A stretch of 64,000 bases of DNA from Agroathelia rolfsii (GCA_018343915.1 JABRWF010000003.1:3472001-3536000); one strand, 5' to 3'; shown: positions 25,193 through 38,363, counted from the first letter of the stretch. Numbers and translations: made by a program. The notes: generated by a model from the sequence alone, not told the origin.

Positions 25193-25239
25193 TGTACAAT
25201 GTAATACTCTGAATAATTTAAGTAAATACCAGTGCTCGT

Positions 25240-28200
25240 TCATTCCATGCGATTCTTCTTGACTTTCCCTTTGCGTTCGCTGTAATGAGGAAAGTGGTCA
25301 GTGGAATGAATATTTTGACACCCAAAAAAACTTACGCAAATATGTGGTTTTTCCTTTTCCGACTTTCTTTCTTGCTGATATTGCGCTGCTGTCGTCGTTT
25401 GGCCGCTGACTCTGGATGAGTAGACGTTTGCAGCATTTTAGCAGCGCGCCTTTCTCTTCGGATATCCAACACTCCTTGTCTGATTCGGCTATAAACGGCT
25501 GAGAACGCCGTAGTGCCTACTTTACTCTGCACGAGGTCTTGAAGTTCCGTAGCCAGTGTTTTGACTTCATCTGGAATGTAGCATTTAGTACATAGACGTT
25601 TGTGATGGAATATGAATGTGGGCGTACCCATACGATGATCACGGATAGTGTCATCCTCAACAAAGCGATAAACGGGTGTCAAAATGTGCACCAAAAATTG
25701 TGACAGTTGCGAAGAATCCAGATAAGATGACATAGCCGCAAACCAGCGTAATATTGATAAAGGCTGCTCAGCCCAGTTTTCCTACAGTAAAGAGTAATTT
25801 AGAAAAAAAAAACCCTTGGAATACGTAATTCTTACGCACTGGACTGCTCGACTTGTTTCGTCTTGCTATGTAAGCGGACTTGGCCTGATATGACAGTCGC
25901 GAGAACAACCAGGGAAGTGGATTACCAGATGCAGGCGTGGCATCGTCTTCATGGTCAACACTCTCAGAATCGTCGCCCCCGTCTTGAGGGTCAACGACAT
26001 ACAATTCTCCTCTCTCTCGTTGCGAAAGGCCCACGGCGAAACATTTACCAATGTAGAAAAGATTCTTGACGACCTGGAGACCAAGAGACGCATCAAGGTT
26101 TTCACTCTTGAGTTGTATGGATAGTTTGTCCGCGACGGCGCGCATACAAGCACTTGAAAGAGGCGACTCGGCTGGGAGATCGTCTCGCGGTTCTTGAATT
26201 GGCGAAGTGTTGTACAAAAGTCCGAGAAGCTTGCATGATATGACTCGAACCCATGCATGCGGATAGAGCATGTGAGAGGTAATTGCCTGCCAATTGATAG
26301 CTGTTGGACCATGCTCCAATACTTTGGAGGGGAAAATGCCGAGAATTTTTGATAGCGCGACCAGCGCCTGGTACGGAACTTGCCACTGCTCATCAGTCTC
26401 AGCAGGCTCATCGAACTCGGTGGATAAGGATTCAGCACTACATTCGATTATTGTATTGATGTCGGCGAGGATTGCAGGAACAAGTTCGCTTGCATCGGTT
26501 TGCAGAGAGTCGACGATTAGCCAGCTGACCTGACAAGAAACGCGGACCAGGGCAGGCTTGTCCCACTGCCTTGACCATGCGTGAAGTTGTACCATGATCT
26601 GTTGCCTATTCTTTTGATCAATTCGTGAGAAAAGAGCCTTGATGAGTTCCGCGGCCATTTCCCTGCACTTCGTAGACTCGTCGTTGGCGACAACCATCAC
26701 AAGGGCTACGAACAGTAACTCGGCATACTCGTGAACGAGTTCGGAAACGAACTTGGCGAGAATTGCCCCGAGTAACTCCAGGACGGATTTACGTCCGCTT
26801 TCGAAGACGTAGGAAAGGTTTCGAGCTAAAGAAGTCATTTGTTTCCGCAGTCTTCCTTTCCCTTGAGGATAGTCGAGCAAGAACTGCAGAAGCACTCCGC
26901 GACAAAGTTCTCGGACTTGGGAAGACTGGCTGGTGACCATTACTTCGCCAACCTTGTCCATGAGGTCGTAGATTTCGGGGACGACGAATTTCCTACTGAC
27001 GATAGCGCGCAGCATAGTAAAGACAGTCGATTGACGATCGTGATCCTCGAGGTCCGGTCCGAGAAGTTCAAGCAAGTAGACAAGATCCTTCTCACGCACC
27101 TGTGCCGACGCACAGTCACGCATGATAGTAGCCAATGCTTTCAATGCTGCCTGAACAACTTCTGACTCAGTTGAGCCTGTCTGCCGGATGATTTTCATGA
27201 TCTGCTGGATGACGACGGGCAAGTACTTTTTAATTGATTTGAGCGGACATTTAAGGATAGACGTAGACGCCTTCAAGCCCGGTATCAGAACAGTTGCGTT
27301 GTTGGAATAGAGCGTGTTTCCGATGACGGAGACCATGGGCTCCAGACGGCTGATGATCTTGTTGTCCTTATAATCGAACCGACTACGGCGTAAAGCAGTC
27401 TGAAACAAATCAAGCCCAAAGGCCGTGAAGCTGAATTTTCATATAAGCTTACAAGTAGACTTGATGCATAGTAGCTCAAACATACCGATATGAATTATTA
27501 GCGTAATGATCAATGACGACCTTCCCGCCTCCCTTCATCTGCACGACAGCATTATCCTTTGGTTTGTCCTTTCGCTTTCGTGGAAGCGGCACCTCTGTCA
27601 AGAACTTGGCGTTCTGACTGATGAGAGTATGACACAAAACCAGAAGCTCAGCTGGCACGAGATGCTTATTCGAGTTGAGACCGTTGGCAATCCTTCGCAA
27701 GACCTCCTCCACCTGCTGCATCACCTTCAAGGACTCTGTCTCCCGCAGAATTGCCCTTAACGGATGGAGAACCCCGCTAATTCGAGATGGTGTAATGTGT
27801 CTGGAGATGATAGTGAAGGAGTCCAGACCCTTTGAAGAGGCGGATCGCACTTCCCTCATCTTCGTCTTGAAGCCTTCACTCTGAACATCCTTGCCAGACT
27901 CTCCGAAAATGACTTCTGCTGATATGTGCGCTACGTCATCGACACAATCGTCAAGTACTTCGAACTGGGCTGCGTACTCCCCGGATGTAACATGAGTTAG
28001 GAGCGCGTGAGTTACGTACGCCAGAACATGAAGCTGGGGGCCACGAAGTAGTGCTGCTCTAAGCTCTTTGATCGCCAATGAGAGATAAGAGGGATCTAAT
28101 GCAGCAATTATGCGACAGAGGGTTTCACGGGTGAGGTCACGTGTTTCGGAAGATTTGCTACGAAGTATTTGACTTAGGATGGTTAACAAACGGGTGACTT

Positions 28201-31200
28201 GAGGTATCTTAATCGACTCTGGAAGGTGAAGCGCAACTTTCATGACGCCTACTGCAAGGGGAATGCGGAGAGTATCCTCTGCCTCGTCACGTTGTTCCAT
28301 GTGATTCAAAAGGGTGGGGAGTAGTCGTTGGTTGACGAGATCCGAGATTCGTTTGTTCTCCTTTTGTTTGTAGTCGGGTGCAGGTCCGTCATCGGGGCTT
28401 ATATCTACAGTGTCTTCGGCGTCTTGAACCTCCGCAGACTCCTCTGCAGCCTCCTCTTGCATCGGAAAATGGAAATTATCGAGTATAGCAACAAGTGTCC
28501 TGATGTAGACACGCTCGGAGCCATCCCTATCCTTAAACTTTTGGAGATATCCTTGGACAAGACCATAATAAGCGCCCCAGTTAAGCTGTCGAGCCATATG
28601 TCCAGTCGTCGTGATTGCCTCGTTGACCAAAAGATGATCAGTAGAGGAGGTTGATGTGATATAATGACCAACTAGGGGGACAAGGACGTCGGCCAGGGCA
28701 CTGTTTCGTAGATGTCCTTGGTCACAATGATCGGCGAGTCGACGTAGAGCGCGAGTGCGACGGTGGATCTGGATATGGCAGATATTGGTGAAGAAACTGG
28801 CCTCTTCATCGCCGTCTTCGAGAAGGAAGCGAAGGTCTTGAAGTGACGAAATTTTGTCCATTTTCAAAGCTGCGTAAGCGATCACAGCCAGGATTTCACC
28901 ACGAGTCACCTCGTTCTTGGTGCGTAAACCATTCTTTAAACCAGGCCACAAGACTCTGAGGAAGGTGGTCTCAAACTCCGCATTGGGTCCTGTAGATGCC
29001 CGGACAATAAATTTCTTGAGAGAGTACGAAGCGTTAGTCCGTATCGCAAGTTCTTCGATATCTTGGATGTAGAATAGCATGTTGTATATGAGGGGAAGCC
29101 ATTCGCGGGCTGTTAGGCTCTCGTGCATCTGTTCGTTGAGAGTAGCAAATGCGGCGAGTCGGCGATCGAAGTCGGGTTGCTCCAAGCGTTTGCTTGAATA
29201 TGCGTTCAGAGATTCCAAGAGCTCGGCGGTCGCCGCATAACGCGGACAAACATCCTTCAGTCTTACGAACACGGATATCAAAGCCTGCCTTGCGAGTCGA
29301 CTGCGAAGAGATTGGAGCAGCTGAGAGAGTGTTTCGTATGTCTTGGTATTCACAATACTGGAGTCGTCCTCGAGATCCGTTACTAGGGGGAATACACCTT
29401 GAAGTACTTTAAGCATATCTATCTTGACCTTTTCGTTCACGAGCTTGTTTGGCTTCCTGAGCAAAGGCAAGAATAGATTTAACAAGGTCGAGGCTTGTGA
29501 TGCATCAGAGCAGTGATGGGCAACATGGGAGAGGATGTTGATCTGGCGTTGAGCCAATGGGGCTGATAGGTTAGAGGAGCCCTTGTTCCGCTCGACCAGA
29601 GTTGCAAGATTTGCAAGAAGGCGGGATACATGTGGCCGAACAAGATCGTCCGATAATCTTCTATCTGTTTCTGCAAAGCCCAAGACATTCTCGATCATGT
29701 CCAATACCTTGTTCGTGACGGCAGGTTTGACATTATTAGCGACTAAGCAGCTATAAATTTGCGGCAACAGCTGTGGGTCATAATCGACAAGAAACCGAAC
29801 ATGTTCTTGATTCAACGTCCACGAATGGAAAAGCAACAGGAGAGCGGAAGGTGCCTGCGTGTTTTCGGAATCAAGAGATGGGATACGAGGAGAAATGAAT
29901 GAAGCGAAAGCAGCCGGTAGGAAAGGGGTGAAATCAAACGCCATAGGGCATTTGATGAAATCGGAGAAGCGTTTGAGCCCCAAAGAACGGGCGATGCGCG
30001 CTGTCTTCAAGGAAGGTTTATCATTGTCATCGCTCTCGATCGCAATTTCATCAACCTCCTCCTCTTCCTCTTTTTCCTTTTGGTCTTCGTGACGCGTGGC
30101 AGCAACTTGATTTTGTGCATATGCTACGATGTCAAGCGTAGCTCCAAGCATGGAGGGCCAGAATCGTAAAAGCCTTGAGCCCAAAAGTCGCATAACATCA
30201 CCCAATAAAGTCAAGTAACCCATTTGCTGTTTTCCACCAACGTTATCGAGATCCCTGAGTTTGAAAAGACCTGCATTGTCGAGATGATCATCCGTGGAAT
30301 GAGAGCCAAGGGGTTCTAACATGAGGTCAATGAGCAATCCAAGTTCCTCATCCATACACGCCGCAAGGGTGCTCAGTACGGCGGATCGTTTCCCTCGCCC
30401 CTTCTTATCCAGCATCACACCGAATAGGACCCTGGTTAATATTGGCACGAACACGTCGCGATTCTCGATAGCATCTGAATCACCCAGTTGTAGTGTCGTC
30501 AGCGCATCCCTCCATCGAGTCTCGTCAAGAAGCGCTCTCAGGGTCGCCTCATGTTTGGCCCAGAGGGGCGTATATAAGGCAAGGCAAGTCAATGCAAGCC
30601 CTTGTAGGGTTTTATCGGCATGAGAGAGCAACGCCACGTAAATCTCCTGTAGGGATGCCGTCGCATGGAACGCTTTTGGATTGTGAAGTTTGCTGAACAA
30701 TGTGAGCCAGGAAGACAACTTCGCGCGTGGTAATTTCAATGGACTCCCATTAGGCCCCAGGGAGAGGAACAGGGAAATGACTGCTCGGTTGTGCTTTTCG
30801 GTGAGAGATGGGCAAGCTCCCAATACGAGAAGCAAATGCGCCTCATACGAGACACTATCCAATCTATCCTTGGGTACTTGGGTCTGAAAATGGCTGGTTA
30901 ATTAATAATGCTTCCCAAATTACGAGTTGTTCTTACACGAATGACATCAGCCTTGGATCTCTGTGCAGGGTTCATCCATCGAGCAACGGCCTGCCGGAGC
31001 TTATGTGCACTCGGGTCCCGCCAACTACGCTCATCTTCCCATTGATCATCTGCTCCTTCCATGTCGTCGTCATCCACTTCGCCATTTCCATGCTCTTGCA
31101 CCCAACTTGGGGCTCTTAAGTTTGGTAGAGGGTTCCCTCGGGCTAGAACCTCGAGATCGGAAAACACAAGCACCCAAACCTGCTCATCAAACCTCTCTGC

Positions 31201-33556
31201 AAGAGATGATAGCGCCTGAACAGCCGGTGTCCAAAGTGGGCGTAAATTGACCTTAAGTTGACCTGATATTTAGGAGAAATTAGAACAGAAGGTGAAAACG
31301 GAAAACGGCACAAACCCAAAAGCCATCGAGCGGCAATATCCGCGCCCAGCACATCGCCGTCAGGGAGAGCGGGAACAATACGGCCAAGGTTAACTATCCG
31401 TTCTCGCACACCCTGAACATCAGGGTTAGCTTCTTCGGCTTGCAAACATCTTCGTATCGTGTTTATGGAAGTCTGACAAGTATCGGAGAGCATGAGTAAA
31501 CGTAAAACGTTTATGCGGAGTGCACGCGAATGGGATGAGAGCGAATTGAGCAGTTCAGCTATCGGAATGGCACTATCCAATCTATAATCATATTAGTTAG
31601 GTTTCTCATAGGATAACGCGTTGGTTCGCTTCACCTTGATTTGTGCGCGTCAAGTATATCAGCGACAGACTCAAGAACGAGAGCAGACCAGCTCCATTTC
31701 TCCACGGCCTTTGTAATCCAATCCATGGGCACAAAATGAGCGTCTTTACTGGAGGATATTATTTTGAGTGATGCGGCGAGTGTCCATGTCGCATTGGCAA
31801 ACGAATCGTCAAAATCTGCACGAGGGTCTGAAACGTCCAGGCAACTTTCGATGATTCGTAAAAGAGACGGAGTGAATACATCTGATGCTACGCTAGGAAG
31901 AAGCGCAAGTATATCATGAAATTCTACAATCTGATTTCAGAGATATTTGAGCTTATTGGATGACTGTCAGAGGTTGAAAATACATACATTATCTGGAGAC
32001 CTTTGCCAATCCTTCAGTTTCTTTGCGACCCAGCTCTCTGTTGTACGCCTCCAGATAATATCTGCAGATTCCGAGCCCTCAGTTAACCGTGCAAGGAGAG
32101 CCAGAGCTGATTTCGAGTCCGTTTCCAACATTTTTCCTGTTTCACGTAGAACAATGGGATGCACACCATGCGCTCCTAAATCGATCAATGCCCCACAAAG
32201 AGATATTCCGGCTTTGACATCGGAGGAAAATGTGCGTGAAAGTAGAGCGGGTATAGGTGAAGGAGCTGCGATATATACGGAGGCCATGAATTTTACAAGT
32301 GCCTGCGTGTGCGCAATAGAAAATGAAAACGGAGAGGCGAATGTCTTGAGTTGTGATTCTTCGGTTTTGTTAAAATCTACAAGAGAGCGGAGTGAAACCC
32401 ATGACATACCGGTTAATCTAGAACCCTTTCTCACGGAAAGCAGTAAAGAAGACAACTCCAAAATTCGTCTGGCACGTTCTTCGTCGTTTTCGCTCATGAC
32501 GGAGCTCCATTTCTCCATAACGATATCAGAGATGGGGGAAAATTGAACAGGAGTGTCGCAATGATGTATAAGTGAAGTGATAGTACGCCGCAGAAGCATG
32601 TTGGAAGTAGTTGGATCAGGCACTTCGAGATAGAAGGATAGCAGTGGACGAAATAGTGCTGTGGTACAAGTATGAAGAGTGTGTGATACAGACTGAATAA
32701 TCAGGACGTTAATGGTAGGAACAACTCAATTTGTTTTTGGCAACATACTTTTACAGCTGAAATAATCATCCATGCTGCTGCTTCATTTGCGTCGTCGATA
32801 TTTTCAACAATGAATAAGACAGCTTTTTCGCGAGCTTCTCCCTTCAGTTGTCTTAGGACAGAACCCCATACTTCCGCCAACGCTCGCTGGACTTCGGGCA
32901 TGCAATGCACAATCGTATCTCGTAGACCATTGTAGGATTTTTCAAGCTGAGATGGATGTGAGAGGAGTAGATTTTTATATAGTGATGAGAGTGATGAAAG
33001 AAGAGACGTTAATGCGGTTGCTGGTAGGCTTCGTCGAAGTCGTGCGAGGTGATGTGAGATCAAACTCGGATATGATTGTGACAATGAGGAGCGCAAATCT
33101 TGCGCAAGTTTCTCTACTAAACTGTATGATATGTGAGTTTTGTTTTGGAGTAATTGGGATGTGTACATACTCTAGAAGGGGTGGGAGCGCATCGTCATCT
33201 GCCTCCTGAAACGATGTCGACCATAACTGCACGACTTGATCGGCATGGTGTAACAGCAGCGGAAGCGACTCTGTTAAGGGCCCCGCCTTTGCAGCGAACT
33301 TCACAAATGCAGGAGAAAGGTTTAGCTGCCTCCAGTGCTCGATTGAAGCATGGAGGCGACAGTGCGTGTCGTTCACATCCTCATGGTCGAATGTTTTGGC
33401 ACGGTCAAGAGCAGAGGGTAAGTGTACATCTTGGAGTGCAGCTTCTCGTGATTGATACTAATAAAAAGGTGTATGTTTTTATATAGATATTATATTGAGC
33501 CAGTTATGAAAGCACACCTTGAACCGCTTAGTTCGGTGTCCGTCCTCGTCCTGCAT
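25240..33556 (-). CDS. UTP20: U3 snoRNP / small-subunit processome component UTP20
   Basis: Nucleolar HEAT-repeat scaffold for 18S pre-rRNA processing and 40S assembly. Start 33556 gives MQDEDGHRTKRFK; an intron (GTGTGC..TTAG) joins this to YQSREAALQDVHLPSALDRA. The bulk is one long exon (about 30862-27476, over 1100 codons) of helical repeats including ITSTSSTDHLLVNEAITTTG and LRSKSSETRDLTRETLCRI. A second long exon covers about 27408-25768 (MRDCASAQVREKDLVYLLEL, FALVMVVANDESTKCREMAAE-type repeats). The C-terminal exon carries LVQSKVGTTAFSAVYSRIRQ and a Lys/Arg-rich tail, and a last tiny exon ends KVKKNRME with stop at 25242-25240. The basic KVGTTAF...RRERR tail is diagnostic of Utp20. Expected size is close to the yeast protein (2493 aa). 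Exons between 31 and 33 kb are approximate. Confidence 0.92.
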
Positions 33557-33747
33557 CGATGCTAATGCTGGTGACCGTCCAATTCCAGATTTTTTTGCAC
33601 TTTTTGCTTCCGGCAACACACTCAATCAAACATGCGGGGACTCCGGCCCGGAGCTCCCCTACAGCATCAAATCAACAAGAATATTGAGCCCTGGTGACTT
33701 GCCAGTAATTGACTTGGAGTAGCCTAAATCTACATGTAATATTAACC

Positions 33748-35541
33748 TATGCTCTCAGGCTGTCTGGCTTAGCGACACCGTTCCAGGTCAAACATGCTTC
33801 GGGAAGCCATTCAGGTGCTTGCCAATCACTCTCTTCCTTGAACATGGCATGAACAATCATACTGGAGATCGCCTCCGCACTGGCAACAGTTGTCATTATC
33901 ACGATTAAGGCTCATGAAATAAAAACGAACATACCACCCGAATGCTCGAGGCATTCCATGACCTGTGTATCCTGCAGATATCCATTGACCCTCGAATGTT
34001 GGGTCGAATCTAGACTCCTTGAGTGCTTCAGGGCCACGGACAGGCCCGACAAGAGGTAAACCAGATATCGTATAACCCATGATACCCGTCTAATGTATTT
34101 TAATATGATATTATTGCATGAGACCAACTTTACCACTCACCCATTCCTGTTCAACTTCCCAGTGGACTTTATCTTTACTAGCTGCGAAAACTGCTGGTAG
34201 AAACGCTCTGAGTGCCTCTCCCGTATTGCTGTTGATGATAGAATCGTCTGCTACGCCAATCTCAAATTTGCCACCACTGGCCTCTCTGCCACCTCCTAGA
34301 ACAATCAATGGCTCCTCACCCTCCTTCTTTCGAGGACGTGGGAACCAGTATTCAAACCCTTCGTTGCCACCCCAGCCTTCCATGCGCTCTTTACCATTTC
34401 TGAAACCTCGTTCTCGCGTAGTAAGAACTTGACCACGCACAGGCTTGATTTCAGCTGCTAGATGAGGCAGGAGATGAGACGCATAAGCATTTGAGGCATG
34501 CATTATATGACTCGTGTGAATAGAGCCTCGAGGTGTGGAGACAATCCATCTTCGTGTAAATGAACTCTCGACCGGCAATGAGCTGCGAGAAATAGATGTT
34601 GCAGGGGTATGAGTGTGAAGCTTCACAGATATAGACTCAGATACAGCAGTAGCCAGATGGTATAAGTGTGTGACGAGCTTCAGGGGCCATAGGTTATGAG
34701 TTCCAGATATATGCGTTCCTGGGTAGTTTGTTCCATAAGTCTATTCATCGTAGTGTAAGTATATATTATATCGTAAGCCATCCGAATTTGTGAACCTTTT
34801 CCATTTCTTCTGTACTCAGCCACTTGACGTGACTCAAATTCAGACCGGCTGCTTTTGCGGCCTCATAATCCTTGCGCGTATTAAGATATTCTTGCTGGGA
34901 AATGTAAAGATCTACGTGCCCGCCCTGTACAAGATCAACTGATCGTGCGACATCCTCGTCTTGAAGAAGAGTTAAGATGGAGGATACAGTATGTCTTTCA
35001 AGGGCTAAGGCTCGAATAGCTTCATCAACGGGATACTCTGAGAAATGCCTGAATGCTGTGGCGGTCAAATGTCCACCATTCCGTCCTACGGTATGAGTAA
35101 TTTCAGTTAATATGATGTTCTTAATAATTTTCTGCGAATGTTGTCTCACCTGTAGCTCCAGAGCCTGTAGAAGACATATAATAAGATATATCCACACATT
35201 GAAGTGACCGTCGTCTTACAGAAGTCTCTGGCTTCCAAAATAACAATCTTCTTTTGAGTTGTTCCTGCTTTTTCCTTCTCCGCCAACATTGTAGCGAGAT
35301 GATAGGCAGTCCCCACCCCAGTAATGCCTGACCCTATTATGACAATATCAGCGTCGCTGTCGAGAGCATCATCGCTTCCATGCTTTGCAAGGTCATTTTC
35401 TGTCATCCAGAAAGATTGGGTTGGAGATGGAACCGGCAGAGGCGCTGGCTGAGCCTCAGTGGACTCGAGTATTTTTTGGGAAATGTCCAGTTGGTCGAGT
35501 GGAACAGGAAATGAAGATGATTGGCTCTGGAGCAGACCCAT
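33748..35541 (-). CDS. FAD-dependent oxidoreductase (DAO superfamily)
   Basis: Flavoenzyme of the D-amino-acid-oxidase/glycine-oxidase-like fold; substrate unknown. Start at 35541 (MGLLQSQSSSFPVPLDQLD). The dinucleotide-binding Rossmann motif is DADIVIIGSGITGVGTAYHL (GxGxxG), ending in the acidic VILEAR. A second flavin-contact segment, GRNGGHLTATAFRHF, lies near 35085. A middle domain with ISGTHNLWPLKLV and IVSTPRGSIHTSHIMHASNA follows. Near the C-terminus are WTGIMGYTISGLPLVGPV and the FAD-binding ISAGYTGHGMPRAFG. It ends WNGVAKPDSLRA with stop TAG at 33750-33748. Short introns interrupt at about 35.2, 35.1, 34.7, 34.1 and 33.9 kb. No signal peptide, so probably cytosolic or peroxisomal (no clear SKL). 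It lies 191 bases upstream of UTP20 on the same strand. Confidence 0.88.
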
Positions 35542-36341
35542 ATTTGCGATAGTAGGTTGTCGTTCTTTAAAAGAATAAAGATGTAAAGATGTCGTATACT
35601 AGTAATGAAAAGTTAGACAGTCAAGGAATTGCTGAGGCGAAATCTGATTTTTAAACGATCCTGGGCCAGGTCCCGCAGCCTGTCCCGCAGTCCTTGTAGT
35701 CTTTGGAGAAGTATGATGAGATATGATGGGACATTGGCATGCGTAATACTCATGAGTGCATCAGTGCATGGCCGCTGGGTCACCTGGGCGGCCCGAGTTG
35801 ACGGGATCATATAGTAGTGTATTAGTACTACTAGTAGGCGTATAAACAACTCGATACTATATCATTACTACTAGTATATCGCACACCATAGTAGGTCTAC
35901 TAAGAGTTTCATTATAATGTCTCTATTACCGTGGTTCCAATTCGCCCAGTATGCCAGTACTTAGCATAGCGGTGAGGATGATGAGAGCGCTGCCAGTGAG
36001 ATCAGTTTTTACGCAGCCTGAATTACAGTACACTCAATCGTCAGTGCTTCAGCACCATTGAACACGTGTAGCTGGAATTGACGAAACGATGGAATCATAT
36101 AGCTGATACTTCAATTTATATAAGAGATCTAGTGATACCTTACAACATCTAGAAGCTCGGAGGACCGACTTGGCCGTGAGATAGCGTTCCAAGAAGTGGA
36201 TTCTGGCAGCATTTGTGAATTCTATAACACTCTTTTGCTTATACTCAAGTGGCATGAGGATTTTTACAACCTCTAGTATACGAGAAGGAAGGACATGGTG
36301 AGCCAAGTAACGAAAATAAATTACAATAGTTTTTAAAAGTC

Positions 36342-36393
36342 TAGGCACAGCACGAAAATCATACAAATTCGCATGATTTTCGTGCTGTGCCTA
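36342..36393. repeat. Perfect inverted repeat, 21-bp arms, 10-base loop
   Basis: The arm 36342-36362 is the exact reverse complement of 36373-36393; the loop is ACAAATTCGC. Beyond the arms the outward sequences keep weak similarity (CCTARACTT, then TTGTA), so this may be the centre of an older, decayed inverted duplication rather than a terminator. Confidence 0.9.
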
Positions 36394-36427
36394 AACTTCT
36401 TACGATCACTTGTATCATCAATCCACA

Positions 36428-36725
36428 ATGAACACCATTCTGTTTCAAGATTTCCCACATTCTTACCGCTTCTTCTACTATCACACTGCTATTGGTTTCA
36501 TCGTGAGCAATCGGCAGGGAAACTAAATTTTGTCAGCGTTACTCGGTGGCGAGATCTGCACAAAAAACCCTCGAATCTCAGGATTTGTCTCGTCTCCATA
36601 TTCCTTGCGTTGATGATCCCTGCGTCTGGGAGCAGTATTTTCAAGGAGGGCCAGTGACTGATACCATGATTGACCCGAGCTCAGAGAACTCTGACTGGTA
36701 CAAATTGCAATTGCGGCTAATGTAA
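36428..36725 (+). pseudogene. Possible coding relic, unrecognised
   Basis: MNTILFQDFPHSYRFFYYHT.. (36428-36502) and ..SDWYKLQLRLM (36537-36725, stop TAA) are in the same frame if the 34 bases GTGAGC..GTCAG between them are removed. The peptide has coding-like composition, but 34 nt is shorter than a normal fungal intron and no family is recognised. It may be a degraded gene fragment or chance. Confidence 0.2.
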
Positions 36726-37045
36726 ACAAGCCCCCATATTCATGCACATAGGCATTCATTACAGATCGGAACATTATTCTTCACTGGGTTTGAGGTTCTG
36801 GGTAAGTGTGGCCTCGGACACACGGTTTCCCCTAAAGCTCGGTTTGTTACATGGGGATAACCGCTCTCGGAGATGTGTAGTTCTTATAGGACGGGGGTTA
36901 GCAAACACTGATAATTAGGAAAGCATGCGATCGACTGTGTGCCATGAAAAGTGTATTAAATGATGAATGTCCGTCGAATGTTGGCAAGACAATATATGAA
37001 AATAGTCCATGGATGATGTGTATGTAAGGAAGCATGAAGTGCTCA

Positions 37046-37828
37046 TCATATGAACAAGGCACCCAGGAGAGCTGCACAAATGCTCAATGATCCAGCAAGC
37101 AAGGAGCTACTTCCAACAACCTGAGCGATCGTGCTTGATGCACCGCTAGTACTGGTACTTGTAGAAGTACTCGAAGCCGCGGAAGATGTCGAGATAGAAC
37201 TCGAAGACCCAATAGATGATCTGGATGCCGAGAATATAGACGTAGAGGGTGATGACGTAGGTGAAGGGAATGTGAGTGTAACGCTAACATTAGCGTTGTT
37301 ACAGAATTTCTGGGCGATGGACTCGACATTGGACAACTGGGAAGGACACTGAGATTGTACGCAGTTTACGATGGTCTCCTCGTATACCAGTTTACCACTA
37401 TAAATGTAACGATTGGGATTAGCCTATCTCTCGGGACACCAGGAGGCTTGAATGTACTTCTCGCAGAAACAATTAACATCAATGACGCTTGTACAGTTAG
37501 AGGAGGATGAAGCAATGGTTAGGCATTGTCCAACTACGCATGGAAGAGGCGTAAGAATTAGAATCTGCAGAACTGGTGCGAAATAGTGAATAAACTCACC
37601 GCAGGAAGGATAGTTGCTCAAGCTGGGCCAAGATGCTGTTGATGTAGAGCTAGCGCTAAGGGGTCCGCTATGACTTGAATTGGCAGATGCGGAGGCGGTT
37701 ATTGTGCTCGATCCTGACACAGTAGAAGAAAGGAGCGACGAGCTCGACGAGCTCTGGGCGTTCACGACAAGCGCATGGAGGGCGACAGCAGCTAATGCAA
37801 GCAGAGAGGAAAGATATTGCGGCATCAT
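37046..37828 (-). CDS. CFEM-domain, GPI-anchored type cell-surface protein
   Basis: Secreted or wall protein; CFEM proteins act in surface adhesion or haem/iron binding, role here unknown. Exons 37828-37601 (or 37600), 37533-37440 and 37397-37046. The start MMPQYLSSLLALAAVALHAL gives a signal peptide ending near VVNAQ; a Ser-rich spacer follows. The CFEM core reads LSNYPSC-VGQC, SSNC, DVNCFC, then after the second intron ETIVNCVQSQC and AQKFCNN. The conserved Asp before the CxC-like CFC pair is present. Nine cysteines are present; eight match the family spacing and one (SCGK, created at the splice) is extra. The C-terminal half is Ser/Thr-rich and ends with a hydrophobic segment SLLAGSLSICAALLGALFI, a typical GPI-attachment signal. 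Confidence 0.85.
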
Positions 37829-38363
37829 AGTGGCCTAATGATGAGCTTGGGGATACTGAAGGCAATGTCGGGCTTCAAGGCAGCCTATAGGGGCAGCGAG
37901 AACAGCACGGAAATAAATCTGACTGGTCTCCTATGTAGGGTAGTGATGAGACATACACCTATGGCTTATTATATTTACGAGATGGACGAGCCCTTCGGAC
38001 CTTCGCTTGTCAGTAGGCAGATAAAGAGGGTAGTTACGCTGGTCAGAAAGAATGGCGCAGTGAGTGTTGTTGGCCTGAACAGTTCCAGCACAAGGATGAA
38101 ACGCAGCCACAGCCACAGCCACAGGTGGCGTGGAATTCATTTTTGTAGGGTTGGGACTCCAGTATATGCGCATGGGTTTTCTACACATCATGTCCAGCGA
38201 CAGATTGAATTTACAGTTTTGTACATATATACAGCAGAAGTATAGATAGCAAGAGAAAATACAAAGCGGGGCAGTCCTCCATTGAGAATACAAACAGTCC
38301 ATATCATTGGCATTGTCCCGAGCCGAGCCCCCAGATGAATGTTATAATTTGAAGAAATATTCA
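37829..38363. other. Intergenic stretch with short AGCCAC tandem repeat
   Basis: 5' flank of the CFEM gene and 3' flank of the phosphatase-like gene. A three-unit AGCCAC hexamer repeat lies at about 38105-38122. No gene seen. Confidence 0.5.

Larger units (their letters stand above)
35542..37045. other. Gene-poor 1.5 kb with hairpin and possible gene relics
   Basis: Contains CTACTAGTA-type near-palindromic AT-rich sequence (35810-35890), a minus-strand ORF (36049-36366) without recognised motifs, the strong inverted repeat at 36342-36393 and a possible coding relic at 36428-36725. No intact gene is supported. Confidence 0.5.
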
